Below, one piece after another: positions 51,607-59,840 of a stretch of DNA of 64,000 nt. The position numbers and the translations under genes were made by a program. Position 1 is the stretch's first letter. Every line of letters begins with the position of its first letter. The stretch is from Rhizorhabdus histidinilytica. GTDB taxonomy: Bacteria; Pseudomonadota; Alphaproteobacteria; Sphingomonadales; Sphingomonadaceae. Location of the stretch: the NCBI RefSeq assembly GCF_900167915.1, contig NZ_FUYM01000001.1, positions 310,001 to 374,000 on the forward strand, written 5' to 3'. The notes under the pieces are model-generated. The model was not told the DNA's origin. It ran no database searches and saw only the letters and a program-made list of their open reading frames with translations.

Positions 51607-51999
51607 TCAGTGGCGTCCCTGAATCTCATTGCGAGCGGCCTCCGCGAGGAAGGCGCTGCGAGTCAGCTTGCGGTCGCGCGCCGCCATGTCGATCGCCGCC
51701 AGCGTACCCATGTCGAGGGACAGGTTGACGCGGGTCAGCTTGCCGCTGGTGGTCATGCGGGGAACGGCGATCAGGAAAGCTCCCTCGGCCAGGTCTTTGG
51801 CGGCCTGCTCGCGAATGGCGGTCACGCTGCTGGCTGTCGGCTCGGCTTGATCTTCGAGCCACAATTCCATTGCTTCGACCGCGTTCGGAACGACGTCATC
51901 CAAGTCATCAGCCGCCGAGAAGCATCCGGGCAGGTCGGGAAAGTGGACGCCATAGGCGCTGTCCTCGTCCTTGTGCACGATGGCGTAGAAATACTTCAT
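51607..51999 (-). CDS. hicB: HicB-family antitoxin
   Basis: A 130-residue antitoxin. The N-terminal HicB domain (MKYFYAIVHKDEDSAYGVHFPDLPGCFSAADDLDDVVPNAVEAMELWLED) is an RNase H-like fold that neutralises HicA. The C-terminal ribbon-helix-helix (LTRVNLSLDMGTLAAIDMAARDRKLTRSAFLAEAARNEI) binds DNA, probably the operator at 52203. HicB lies downstream of hicA with a 22-base gap, the common toxin-first order. The locus is A+T-richer than its surroundings. Confidence 0.9.
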   Translation of the reverse strand: MKYFYAIVHKDEDSAYGVHFPDLPGCFSAADDLDDVVPNAVEAMELWLEDQAEPTASSVTAIREQAAKDLAEGAFLIAVPRMTTSGKLTRVNLSLDMGTLAAIDMAARDRKLTRSAFLAEAARNEIQGRH

Positions 52000-52021
52000 C
52001 TCATGTCTCCATCAGGACGCC

Positions 52022-52204
52022 CTAGAGCCATCCCGCTGCCCTTGCGATGCTGCGGGCCGTGCCGATTGGCAGGTCCCGCTTCGGGTGGGGAACGACCAGC
52101 GATACCTCGCCTCGGCGGAACTTGTGATGCGATCCTCGCGCCGACACCTGCTCCCAGCCTTCCGAGAGGAGCCGCTTGATGATCTTCCTGCTGTCCCGCT
52201 CCAT
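52022..52204 (-). CDS. hicA: HicA-family mRNA interferase toxin
   Basis: A 60-residue HicA toxin with a dsRBD-like fold. It has RDSRKIIKRLLSEGWEQVSARGSHHKFRRG, in which GSHHKF includes the catalytic His, and VVPHPKRDLPIGTARSIARAAGW. HicA cleaves mRNA and inhibits growth unless bound by HicB. ATG 52204 (MERDSRK) is the conventional start; ATG 52222, six codons earlier, is also in frame. A perfect 20-base palindrome covers the region of both starts. Confidence 0.9.
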   Translation of the reverse strand: MERDSRKIIKRLLSEGWEQVSARGSHHKFRRGEVSLVVPHPKRDLPIGTARSIARAAGWL

Positions 52205-52222
52205 GTGTAAATATTTACACAT
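52203..52222. promoter_or_regulatory. hicAB operator palindrome
   Basis: ATGTGTAAAT followed by its exact complement ATTTACACAT forms a perfect 20-base palindrome over the hicA start. Such sites are bound by the HicB ribbon-helix-helix domain. A second, imperfect palindrome (TTACGCAA / TTGCGCAA, 52246-52265) lies just upstream. Confidence 0.65.
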
Positions 52223-52271
52223 GAATTCGAAAAATCAAGGCTCCTTACGCAAATAATTGCGCAATCCCCAA

Positions 52272-53078
52272 TCAGACGCTGAACCCTTGCCGCTCCAGCG
52301 CGGCGATCAGCGTGGGGCGGTGGACCCGGCTGCCGGGGACCAGCGAGGCTACCGCCATCGGCAGGCGCCAGGCGTCGATCGCGGCGTCGCTCAGGCCGGT
52401 GCTCTCGCGATACTGACGCAGGTAGAAGTCGGCGGTCATCGCGCGGATGTGGCGCAGCGGCGGGACATTGCGCAGGCTGGGGCCGTAGCCGGCATAGCGG
52501 AACAGCAGCTCGGTGCGTGCAACGTCGCCGGCGGGATCGCCCGCCGAGGCGTTCGACCAGTCGATGGCTGCGATCCCGGCGCGGGTCAGGATGACGTTGC
52601 CCGGATGATAGTCGCCATGACAGAAGCGGTCGCCGCGCGGGATGGCGTGGAGCCGTTCGAGCGCGGCGGTGCGGAGCTGCTCGCCCACCTCGGCCTGTTC
52701 GATGCGGACATGGATGATGTCGTGCTGATGGTGCGGCAGGCCGGCCGCGCCGCAGAGGTGGATGCGCGCCTGATAGTCGGCGAAGCGGCGCAGCAGCGCG
52801 CGGGTTCGGAACGGGCGCAGGACGGGGAGGCGGAGCAGCGGCTTGCCGACCAGTTCCTCGAAGACGATCCCGCTGCGGTCGCCATGGTCGCGCGTGCCGA
52901 AGGCGCGGGCGACGTGGAGGCCCTGGTCGACGGCATGGCGGACGCCGTCATGCTCGCGCGCGATCACACCGGGGTCGAGGCCCTCGCGGTAGAGCTTCAG
53001 CACGCGGCCGCCAGCCAGGCGGAACACGTCCGCGCTGCCGCCGCTGCCGATCAGCGTCTGGAGCTTCAATCTGATCAT
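52272..53078 (-). CDS. APH/choline kinase-like phosphotransferase
   Basis: A 268-residue protein with a protein-kinase-like fold of the aminoglycoside phosphotransferase group. It has IGSGGSADVFRLAGGRVLKLY (glycine loop and Lys), the Brenner motif CHGDYHPGNVI (about 172) with the catalytic Asp, and AIDWSNASAGDPAGDVAR (DFG-like). The substrate may be an antibiotic, a sugar or a small metabolite. It has no resistance-gene hallmark. The start chosen is ATG 53078 (MIRLKLQ); the open frame to 53132 would add 18 residues. Confidence 0.82.
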   Translation of the reverse strand: MIRLKLQTLIGSGGSADVFRLAGGRVLKLYREGLDPGVIAREHDGVRHAVDQGLHVARAFGTRDHGDRSGIVFEELVGKPLLRLPVLRPFRTRALLRRFADYQARIHLCGAAGLPHHQHDIIHVRIEQAEVGEQLRTAALERLHAIPRGDRFCHGDYHPGNVILTRAGIAAIDWSNASAGDPAGDVARTELLFRYAGYGPSLRNVPPLRHIRAMTADFYLRQYRESTGLSDAAIDAWRLPMAVASLVPGSRVHRPTLIAALERQGFSV

Positions 53079-53206
53079 CGCATTCCGCCCTTGGATCGAC
53101 CGATAGGGCGAATCTTCATGGGCTTGCAACATATCGCGCTCGCCGCGTTGACAGCCGGCCGCCCCCCGTCCATCGCGGAGGACCCTGACGTCGTGGAGAT
53201 GGACCG

Positions 53207-53386
53207 ATGATGAACGGACCGGCCGCCCTCACCCTGTCGCTGCTGATGCTCGGCGGGCTGGTGCTCGGGATCGGCGGGCTGTGGATGATCGTCCGCAAGA
53301 ATGATCCGAAACGCGGCTGGCTGATGATCGTCGCCGCGATGGTGATGTTCGCCAACGTCGCGATCTGGACGGCTCCGCTCCGCTGA
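53207..53386 (+). CDS. Small two-helix membrane protein (59 residues)
   Basis: MMNGPAALTLSLLMLGGLVL and a second hydrophobic stretch (WLMIVAAMVMFANVAIWTA) flank a short basic loop (IVRKNDPKRGW). The ORF has GGAG just before the ATG. No family is recognised. It is divergent from the kinase-like gene and convergent with the next gene across a terminator. Confidence 0.6.
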   Translation: MMNGPAALTLSLLMLGGLVLGIGGLWMIVRKNDPKRGWLMIVAAMVMFANVAIWTAPLR

Positions 53387-53398
53387 GCGGCGGACAAA

Positions 53399-53420
53399 AA
53401 AGGGGGCCGAAGCCCCCTTT
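53399..53420. terminator. Bidirectional rho-independent terminator
   Basis: AAAGGGGGC and GCCCCCTTT form a perfect 9-base stem around CGAA. Both flanks give a T run on one strand or the other. It ends the small membrane gene and the convergent hydrolase gene. Confidence 0.85.
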
Positions 53421-53427
53421 CCCGAAA

Positions 53428-54075
53428 TCAGCGGTCGCCCGACAGCCGCATGTCGAGATAGTCGTCCACCGATTTCATCAGTTCGGGCATCTCGTCCGCG
53501 AAGAAGTGGTTCGCACCCGGGATGGTATCGTGATGGATGGTGATGTGGCGCTGGGTCCGCAGCTTGTCGACCAGCTTCTGCACGGCACCGGGCGTCACCA
53601 CCTCGTCGCTGTCGCCCTGGATGATGATGCCCGAAGAAGGGCAGGGCGCCAGGAAGGTGAAGTCGTACATGTTGGCGGGCGGGGCGATCGAGATGAAGCC
53701 CTTGATCTCCGGCCGGCGCATCAGCAGTTGCATGCCGATCCAGGCGCCGAAGCTGAAGCCGGCGATCCAGGTGGTCTGCGCCTCGGGATGGATCGACTGG
53801 ACCCAGTCGAGCGCCGAAGCGGCGTCGCTGAGCTCGCCGATGCCGTTGTCGAAGGTGCCCTGGCTCTTGCCGACGCCGCGGAAGTTGAAGCGCAGCGTCG
53901 CGAAGCCCCGGCGGACGAAGGTCTGGTAGAGCGCCTGGACGATGCGGTTGTTCATCGTGCCGCCGCCCTGCGGATGCGGGTGAAGGATCATCGCAACGGG
54001 CGCGCGCGGGCGCGGCCCGGGATTGAAGCGGCCTTCGAGGCGGCCTTCGGGACCAGGGAAAATGACTTCGGGCAT
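53428..54075 (-). CDS. Alpha/beta hydrolase
   Basis: A 215-residue alpha/beta hydrolase. The oxyanion region is MILHPHPQGGGTMNNRIV, the nucleophile elbow GFSFGAWIGMQ, the Asp likely in IQGDSDEVVTP, and the His in GANHFFADE. It resembles the dienelactone/carboxylesterase-like protein group that is often linked to cell-wall or lipid genes. No signal peptide. ATG 54075 (MPEVIFPG) was chosen over an extension to 54093. The substrate is unknown. Confidence 0.88.
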   Translation of the reverse strand: MPEVIFPGPEGRLEGRFNPGPRPRAPVAMILHPHPQGGGTMNNRIVQALYQTFVRRGFATLRFNFRGVGKSQGTFDNGIGELSDAASALDWVQSIHPEAQTTWIAGFSFGAWIGMQLLMRRPEIKGFISIAPPANMYDFTFLAPCPSSGIIIQGDSDEVVTPGAVQKLVDKLRTQRHITIHHDTIPGANHFFADEMPELMKSVDDYLDMRLSGDR

Positions 54076-54187
54076 CGATATCCTTCGGGACATGCATGGG
54101 GCCGGGCGCGCCGGATGGCGCGCCGCCGATCGAGAGCCTATATAGGCTCGGCCCCATCGGGTGCAATCAAATGGAGCATGTCGCCGC

Positions 54188-55246
54188 TTGGCTACCCCGC
54201 GACTCTATCTCGATCATGCCGCAACCACGCCGCTGCATCCGGCGGCTCGCGCGGCGATGGCGCAGGCGCTGGATCGCTGGGCCAACCCGTCCTCGCCCCA
54301 TGCCGAGGGGCGCGCCGCCCGCGCGGCGCTCGAGGAGGCGCGCGCGCGGATCGGCCGGGCGCTGGGCTTCGACGGCGCGATCCTCTTCACCAGCGGCGCG
54401 ACCGAGGCGATCGAGATCGCGCTGCGCCGGGCCAAGGCGGACGGGCGCCTCGTCTCGGCGGTCGAGCATGACGCGGTGCGCCGCGCGGTCCCCGAAGCGG
54501 CGGTGCTGCCGGTCGATGGCGACGGGCTGGTCGGGCCGCTGCCCGACGCGGCGCGCGGGGCGCTGGTCGCGGTCCAGGCGGTCAACAACGAGACCGGGGT
54601 AATCCAGCCGCTCGACCGGATCGGCGCGGCGGTTCGTGACGGCGGCGGGCTGCTGCTTGCCGACTGCGCGCAGAGCGCCGCCAAGCTGGCCCTGCCCGAG
54701 GCCGACTTCATCGCGCTGTCGGCGCACAAGCTGGGCGGCCCGCCGGGGATAGGCGCGCTGCTGGTGCGCGACCTCGCGACGCTGAGCCCCAGTGGCGGGC
54801 AGGAGCAGGGCTATCGCGGCGGGACCGAGAACCTGCCTGCCGTGCTCGGCTTCGCGGCAGCGGTCGAGATGGGTTTCGATTGGATCGAGCGGGCGGCGGC
54901 CTTGCGCGCCCGGCTCGACGCGGCGATCGCGGCAGCGGGCGGCATCGTCGTCGCGGCTGCGCGCGAGCGGCTGCCGACCATCGCCAGCTATCGCATGCCC
55001 GGGGTTGCCGCGACCGCGCAGTTGATCCGCTTCGACATGGCCGGGATCGCGGTGTCGGCGGGCAGCGCCTGTTCCTCGGGCAGTCTCAAGCCCAGCCATG
55101 TGCTGGCGGCAATGGGCTGGGACGAGGCGAGCGCGCGCGAGGTGGTGCGGATCAGCTTCGGCCGCGACACGAGCGAGGCCGACATCGATCGGGTCGCCGC
55201 CGAATGGCGGACGATCGCGACGGCGGCGAGGGCGCGCGCGGCATGA
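54188..55246 (+). CDS. Cysteine desulfurase (first of a tandem pair)
   Basis: A 352-residue PLP enzyme of the NifS/IscS class that takes sulfur from cysteine for Fe-S clusters or tRNA thiolation. LYLDHAATTPLHPAARAAM is the family start. ILFTSGATEAIEIAL binds PLP phosphate, and SAHKLGGPPGIGAL carries the PLP Lys. The sulfur-carrying Cys lies in VSAGSACSSGSLKPSHVL. TTG 54188 gives the typical N-terminus; a GTG at 54161 adds nine codons. Its stop overlaps the ATG of the second desulfurase by 4 bases. Confidence 0.9.
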   Translation: MATPRLYLDHAATTPLHPAARAAMAQALDRWANPSSPHAEGRAARAALEEARARIGRALGFDGAILFTSGATEAIEIALRRAKADGRLVSAVEHDAVRRAVPEAAVLPVDGDGLVGPLPDAARGALVAVQAVNNETGVIQPLDRIGAAVRDGGGLLLADCAQSAAKLALPEADFIALSAHKLGGPPGIGALLVRDLATLSPSGGQEQGYRGGTENLPAVLGFAAAVEMGFDWIERAAALRARLDAAIAAAGGIVVAAARERLPTIASYRMPGVAATAQLIRFDMAGIAVSAGSACSSGSLKPSHVLAAMGWDEASAREVVRISFGRDTSEADIDRVAAEWRTIATAARARAA

Positions 55247-56337
55247 TCTATCTCGACTATCAGGCGACGACTCCGCTGGCGCCCGAGGCGCGCGCCGCGA
55301 TGCTGCCTTTCCTCGACGACAAGTTCGGCAATCCCCATTCGCCGCACCGCCTGGGCCGCGAGGCGGCCGCGGCGGTCGAGGTCGCGCGCGGACAAGTGGC
55401 CTCGCTGCTGCCAGGGGGCGGGCGCGTCGCCTTCACCAGCGGCGCGACCGAGGCGCTCAACTGGGCGATCAAGGGTACGCGCGGGCCGATCGTCACTGTC
55501 GCGACCGAACACGCCGCGGTGCTCGACAGCGTCCGGGCGGTGGGCCAGGCGGGGCGCGAGGTCCGCATCCTGCCGGTCGATGCCGAGGGACTGATCGACC
55601 CCGAACAGGCGCGGGCGGCGATCGCGCCCGGCACCGGGCTCGTCGCCGTCATGCTGGTCAACAACGAGATCGGCGTGATCCAGCCGGTCGAGGCGCTCGC
55701 CGCGCTCGCCCATCGGGCGGGCGCGCTGTTCCTGTGCGACGCGGTGCAGGGCTATGGCCGGGTGCCGATCCCGGACGGCTGCGACCTGGTCGCGATCTCG
55801 GCGCACAAGGTCCATGGCCCCAAGGGCATCGGCGCGCTGTGGGTGCGCGACGGGGTGACGCTCGAACCGCTGCTCCATGGCGGCGGGCAGGAGGCGCCGG
55901 GCCGGTCGGGCACGCTGGCGCCGATGCTCTGCGCCGGTTTCGGCGCGGCGGCGGCGCTGATCGCGGCGCGGGGCGAGGCCGATGCGGCGCATGTCGAGCG
56001 GCTGTGGCTGATCGCGGCCCGCCGGCTCGGCCCCGAATGGCGGATCAACGGATCGGTCGAGCGCCGCTGGCACGGCAATCTCAACGTCCGCCGCGACGGC
56101 GTCGACAGCGCGCGGCTGATCTCCGACCTGCGCGAACTGGCCTTCTCGGCTGGGTCTGCCTGCGCCAGCGGATCGGGGCGGCCGAGCCATGTCCTCAAGG
56201 CGCTGGGCCTGAGCGACGCGCAGGCGCGGTCGAGCATCCGCCTCGGCTTCGGCCGCTATACGAGCGAGGAGGAGATCGATCGCGCCGCGACGATGATCCT
56301 CGACGCCGCCGCCAGACAGCGTATGTGGGCGGCATGA
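55243..56337 (+). CDS. Cysteine desulfurase (second of a tandem pair)
   Basis: A 364-residue paralogue of the preceding protein. MIYLDYQATTPLAPEARAAMLPF, VAFTSGATEALNWAIKG, ISAHKVHGPKGIGAL (PLP Lys) and FSAGSACASGSGRPSHVL (sulfur Cys) are present. Closer to IscS in length and in the LDYQATTP start. It overlaps the first desulfurase gene by 4 bases and the ferredoxin gene by 4 bases, so all three are a coupled operon. Which one serves Fe-S synthesis and which tRNA thiolation is not known. Confidence 0.92.
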   Translation: MIYLDYQATTPLAPEARAAMLPFLDDKFGNPHSPHRLGREAAAAVEVARGQVASLLPGGGRVAFTSGATEALNWAIKGTRGPIVTVATEHAAVLDSVRAVGQAGREVRILPVDAEGLIDPEQARAAIAPGTGLVAVMLVNNEIGVIQPVEALAALAHRAGALFLCDAVQGYGRVPIPDGCDLVAISAHKVHGPKGIGALWVRDGVTLEPLLHGGGQEAPGRSGTLAPMLCAGFGAAAALIAARGEADAAHVERLWLIAARRLGPEWRINGSVERRWHGNLNVRRDGVDSARLISDLRELAFSAGSACASGSGRPSHVLKALGLSDAQARSSIRLGFGRYTSEEEIDRAATMILDAAARQRMWAA

Positions 56338-56669
56338 CCAGGGTCGTGTTCATTTCCGCCGACGGCGAGCATCGCAGCGAGGTCGAGGCGTCGCCGGGCG
56401 AAAGCCTGCTCGCGGTCGCACAGGCCGACGGTCAGCCGCTCGAAGGCACCTGCGAAGGGCAAATGGCCTGCTCGACCTGCCACGTCATCGTCGACCCGGC
56501 CGATTTCGCCCGGCTGCCGCGCGCATCGGAGATGGAGGAGGACCTGCTCGACCTCGCCAGCCATGTGACGCGCACCTCGCGCCTCGCCTGCCAGATCGTC
56601 CTGACCGACGCGCTCGACGGGCTGAAGGTGCGGATGCCGGCCGGCGCGCGGAACATGCAGGGGCGGTAG
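56334..56669 (+). CDS. fdx: [2Fe-2S] ferredoxin, ISC/adrenodoxin type
   Basis: A 111-residue ferredoxin with the cluster motif C-x5-C-x2-C in TCEGQMACSTCHVIV and the fourth Cys in RLACQIVLTD. The adrenodoxin-like EMEEDLLD segment precedes the last Cys. It probably supplies electrons to Fe-S assembly, in keeping with the two desulfurases upstream. Overlaps the second desulfurase by 4 bases (ATGA). Confidence 0.92.
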   Translation: MTRVVFISADGEHRSEVEASPGESLLAVAQADGQPLEGTCEGQMACSTCHVIVDPADFARLPRASEMEEDLLDLASHVTRTSRLACQIVLTDALDGLKVRMPAGARNMQGR

Positions 56670-56725
56670 CCCGCCTGCTCACTCGGCGGCGGGCTTGCAT
56701 CCCCGGCGCCGATCCCCCATATGCG

Positions 56726-56822
56726 CCGCGGGAGTCGGGCGGACGGTGCCGTCGCCAACCCGGTCAGGTCCGGAAGGAAGCAGCCGCAACGATTTCGTAT
56801 CGGGTCGTTCCGGCTCCCACCC
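56726..56822 (+). ncRNA. ffs: Signal recognition particle RNA (4.5S-like)
   Basis: The conserved SRP core GGTCAGGTCCGGAAGGAAGC at 56762-56781, with the GGAA tetraloop, is followed by CAGCC. Outer sequences GGGAGTCGG (56730) and CCGGCTCCC pair to close the helix. The RNA binds Ffh and targets membrane proteins. It lies before dnaX, as in many bacteria. The ends are approximate. Confidence 0.9.
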
Positions 56823-56878
56823 GAAAATCGCCTTAAAATTGAAACGACAATCGGGCCCCGGCCCGGTAAGCTCGCCCC

Positions 56879-58624
56879 ATGTCCGAATCTTCGACGCCCT
56901 ACCGCGTTCTCGCGCGCAAATATCGGCCGCAGAATTTCAACGAGCTGATCGGCCAGGACGCCATGGTGACGACGCTCGCCAACGCGATCCGGCGCGGGCG
57001 GCTGGCGCATGCCTTCCTGCTGACCGGCGTGCGCGGCGTCGGCAAGACCTCGACCGCGCGGCTGATCGCCAAGGCGCTCAACTGTATCGGGCCGGACGGG
57101 CAGGGCGGGCCGACGATCGATCCGTGCGGGGTTTGCGAACCCTGCGTCGCGATCGCCGAGGGGCGGCATATCGACGTGGTCGAGATGGACGCCGCCAGCC
57201 ACACCAGCATCGACGACGTCCGTGAGATCATCGAGGCGGTGCGCTACGCATCGGTATCGGCGCGCTACAAGATCTACATCATCGACGAAGTCCACATGCT
57301 GTCGAAGTCGGCCTTCAACGGCCTGCTCAAGACGCTGGAGGAGCCGCCGGCGCATGTGAAATTCCTGTTCGCCACGACCGAGGTGAACAAGGTCCCGATC
57401 ACCGTCCTGTCGCGCTGCCAGCGCTTCGACCTGCGGCGCATCACCGCCGACAAGCTGGCGGCGCACTTCACCAATGTGGTCGCGGCCGAGGGTGTCGAGG
57501 CCGATCCCGAGGCGCTGGCGCTGATCGCGCGCGCGGCCGAGGGTTCGGCGCGCGACGGCCTGTCGATCCTCGACCAGGCGATCGCCCACGGATCGGGCCG
57601 CGTCGAGGCGCAGCAGGTCCGCGACATGCTGGGCCTGTCCGATCGCGGCGCGGTCCGCCGCCTGTTCGGCGAGATGCTGAAGGGCGACGCGGCGGCGGTG
57701 CTGGCGAGCATCAGGGGACAGTACGACCTCGGCGTCGAGCCGGTGGCGATGCTGCACGGGCTGCTCGAGACCTGCCACGCGATCACCCGCGCCAAGGTGG
57801 CCGGGACCGACGATCCCGCGCTGTCGGCGGAGGAGCGCGAGGCCTATGGCGACTGGGCCGGCAAGCTCGGCTTCGCGACGCTCCACCGGCTGTGGCAGCT
57901 CCTGCTCAAGGGCCATGGCGAGGTCCAGACCGCCGCCATGCCGATCGAAGCGGCCGAGATGGCGCTGCTCCGCGTCGTCCATGCCAGCCAGCTTCCCGAT
58001 CCGGGCGAGCTGGCGCGCCGGCTCGCCTCGGGTGACCTGAACCTGCCCGTCGCGCCAGCCCCCGCGCAGCCGCCGGCGGCCGAGCCGCAAGGCGCGCTGA
58101 TGGCCGTCCCTGTGCCCGCTGTTGCCGCGGTTCCCACGCCCACAGCTGCGCCTGCGCCCACGCCGGTCGAAACGCCGCCGCTGGCCGTCGTGCAGGCTCC
58201 TGCCACCGCCTCGCTTCCCGAACCCGAACCGGAACCCGCAACGCCGTCGCTGCCCGCGACCGGCGAGGCGATCCATGCACTGCTGCTGCCGGAAAACGCG
58301 CTGATCGCGCAGCTCTTCCACGATTATGCGGCGATCGTCCGGCTGGAGGGCGAGGCGTTGCTGATCACGCGCCATCAGCGCTTGCCGCAGACTTTCGCTG
58401 GCGATGTCGCCAATATCCTCAAGCGATGCACCGGCCGGACCTGGTCGGTCGCTATGGTCGACGAGGCGGGAACGCCCTCGCTGCTTGCCCGGATCCGCGC
58501 CGAGGAGGATGCGGCGCGCAACGCCATTCTCGAATCCCCGCTGGTCAAGGCCGCTCTGGAAGCCTTTCCGGATGCCGAGCTGATCGACTACAGCGTCCCT
58601 GAAAAACGGAGTCTCGCATCATGA
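56879..58624 (+). CDS. dnaX: DNA polymerase III subunit tau/gamma
   Basis: A 581-residue clamp-loader ATPase. Walker A is LTGVRGVGKTSTARLIAK, the zinc module C-x-...-CGVCEPC (with NCIGPDGQGG), Walker B YIIDEVHMLS and the SRC motif VLSRCQRFDL. The C-terminal part after about 365 is Pro/Ala-rich and then a tau-like domain. It loads the beta clamp and links the polymerases. ATG 56879 was used. Its TGA overlaps the ybaB start by 4 bases. Confidence 0.95.
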   Translation: MSESSTPYRVLARKYRPQNFNELIGQDAMVTTLANAIRRGRLAHAFLLTGVRGVGKTSTARLIAKALNCIGPDGQGGPTIDPCGVCEPCVAIAEGRHIDVVEMDAASHTSIDDVREIIEAVRYASVSARYKIYIIDEVHMLSKSAFNGLLKTLEEPPAHVKFLFATTEVNKVPITVLSRCQRFDLRRITADKLAAHFTNVVAAEGVEADPEALALIARAAEGSARDGLSILDQAIAHGSGRVEAQQVRDMLGLSDRGAVRRLFGEMLKGDAAAVLASIRGQYDLGVEPVAMLHGLLETCHAITRAKVAGTDDPALSAEEREAYGDWAGKLGFATLHRLWQLLLKGHGEVQTAAMPIEAAEMALLRVVHASQLPDPGELARRLASGDLNLPVAPAPAQPPAAEPQGALMAVPVPAVAAVPTPTAAPAPTPVETPPLAVVQAPATASLPEPEPEPATPSLPATGEAIHALLLPENALIAQLFHDYAAIVRLEGEALLITRHQRLPQTFAGDVANILKRCTGRTWSVAMVDEAGTPSLLARIRAEEDAARNAILESPLVKAALEAFPDAELIDYSVPEKRSLAS

Positions 58625-58959
58625 AAAGCCTCGAGGAGATGATCGCCGCCGCGCAGAGCGCCGCGCAGACGATCCAGACGCAGATGGAACAGGCCCAGAC
58701 CGTGCTCGACACGATCGAGGTCGAAGGCGCGGCCGGCGGTGGCCTCGTCAAGATCCGCGCTACCGCCAAGGGCCGGATCCTCGGCGTCGCGATCGACGAT
58801 TCGCTGATGGAGCTGTCCGAGAAGCAGATGCTCGAGGACCTGATCACCGCCGCGATCAACGATTGCCGGACCAAGGCCGACGCCGCCTCCAACGCCGAGA
58901 TGGCGAAGCTGACCCAGGGCCTGCCGATCCCGCCCGGCTTCAAGATGCCGTTCAGCTGA
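58621..58959 (+). CDS. ybaB: YbaB/EbfC nucleoid-associated protein
   Basis: A 112-residue YbaB family DNA-binding protein. LEEMIAAAQSAAQTIQTQMEQAQTVL, VEGAAGGGLVKIRATAKGRILGVAIDDS and LEDLITAAINDCRTKAD are typical. It follows dnaX with a 4-base overlap, the usual dnaX-ybaB order; recR, the usual third gene, is not found. A family C repeat follows. Confidence 0.93.
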   Translation: MKSLEEMIAAAQSAAQTIQTQMEQAQTVLDTIEVEGAAGGGLVKIRATAKGRILGVAIDDSLMELSEKQMLEDLITAAINDCRTKADAASNAEMAKLTQGLPIPPGFKMPFS

Positions 58960-58975
58960 CACCCGCTTGCGAGGC

Positions 58976-59099
58976 GTCATCCTGAACTTGTTTCAGGATC
59001 CACCAAGCCGCGCAAAGGCCGTGCGTTTTCAGCGTTGTGCACGAAGCCTGCTGGTTCGCGCCTGCGGACCGGTGGATGCTGAAACAAGTTCGGCATGAC
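58976..59099. repeat. Family C inverted repeat
   Basis: GTCATCCTGAACTTGTTTCA and its inverted partner GCTGAAACAAGTTCGGCATG plus AC, with GGATCCACC / GGTGGATGC inner arms, flank a central region that includes GTGCGTTTTCAGCG. It lies between ybaB and the mtgA gene. Confidence 0.8.
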
Positions 59100-59131
59100 G
59101 CGGGGATGAGGGAAGGCACTTTCCCTCAAGC

Positions 59132-59827
59132 TTACTTCAGACAGCTATCCTGCCCGTAACGCCGCACCTGGCCCATGCGCCGCGCGATCCGGTCGCCATA
59201 GCGGCGGGTGAAGCCGCTCGGCGATATCGCCTCGCGCTTCTTCGGCAGCGGCAGGACCGCGGCGATGCGCGCCGCCTCGGCGCGGCTGAGGCGCGACGCG
59301 TCATGGTGGAAATAACGCATCGCCCCGGCATTGGCGCCATAGGTGCCGATCCCGGTCTCGGCGATGTTGAGATAGACCTCCATGATCCGCTTCTTCGGCC
59401 AGAGCAGCTCGATCAGCACGGTGAACCAGGCTTCGAATGCCTTGCGGACATAGCCGCCATTTTGCCACAGGAACGCGTTCTTCGCGGTCTGCTGGCTGAT
59501 CGTCGATCCGCCCCTGATCCGGCGGTCGCCCTGGAAGTTGCTCTCCATCGCCTTCTGGATCGCCTTGAAGTCGAAGCCGTGGTGCGAGCAGAAATTGCCG
59601 TCCTCGGCGGCGATCGCGGCCAGCGCCATGTTGGGCGACATCGTATCGATCGACATCCAGTCCTTGGCGATGCCGCGTCCGTCGAGGGCGTTGACGATCA
59701 TCGTCGCGGTGATGGGCGGGGGCACGAAGCGGTAGATGCCGACCCAGATCACCGAGCCGATCACGAAGACGATCAGCGCGCGGACGATCCAGCGAAGCGC
59801 GCGGCGGACGAAGGTCTGTCTTGGCAT
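59132..59827 (-). CDS. mtgA: Monofunctional peptidoglycan glycosyltransferase
   Basis: A 231-residue GT51 enzyme that polymerises lipid II into glycan strands. An N-terminal membrane helix (WIVRALIVFVIGSVIWVGIY) anchors it. Motif 1 is AAEDGNFCSHHGFDFKAIQKA with the catalytic Glu, motif 2 RGGSTISQQTAKNAFLW, and motif 3 ELLWPKKRIMEVYLNIAETG. No transpeptidase domain is present. The length is typical. Upstream on the same strand lies a GT-C-like gene. Confidence 0.95.
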   Translation of the reverse strand: MPRQTFVRRALRWIVRALIVFVIGSVIWVGIYRFVPPPITATMIVNALDGRGIAKDWMSIDTMSPNMALAAIAAEDGNFCSHHGFDFKAIQKAMESNFQGDRRIRGGSTISQQTAKNAFLWQNGGYVRKAFEAWFTVLIELLWPKKRIMEVYLNIAETGIGTYGANAGAMRYFHHDASRLSRAEAARIAAVLPLPKKREAISPSGFTRRYGDRIARRMGQVRRYGQDSCLK

Positions 59828-59840
59828 GATCGGGCGCTTA

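Noticed and set aside
56879-58624. Programmed frameshift making a gamma form of DnaX
   Set aside because: No A-rich slippery run followed by a stem was noticed in the region where E. coli has one, so only the full-length product is called.
58621-59131. recR after ybaB
   Set aside because: The expected third gene of dnaX-ybaB-recR is absent; the gap holds only a family C repeat and then mtgA on the other strand.
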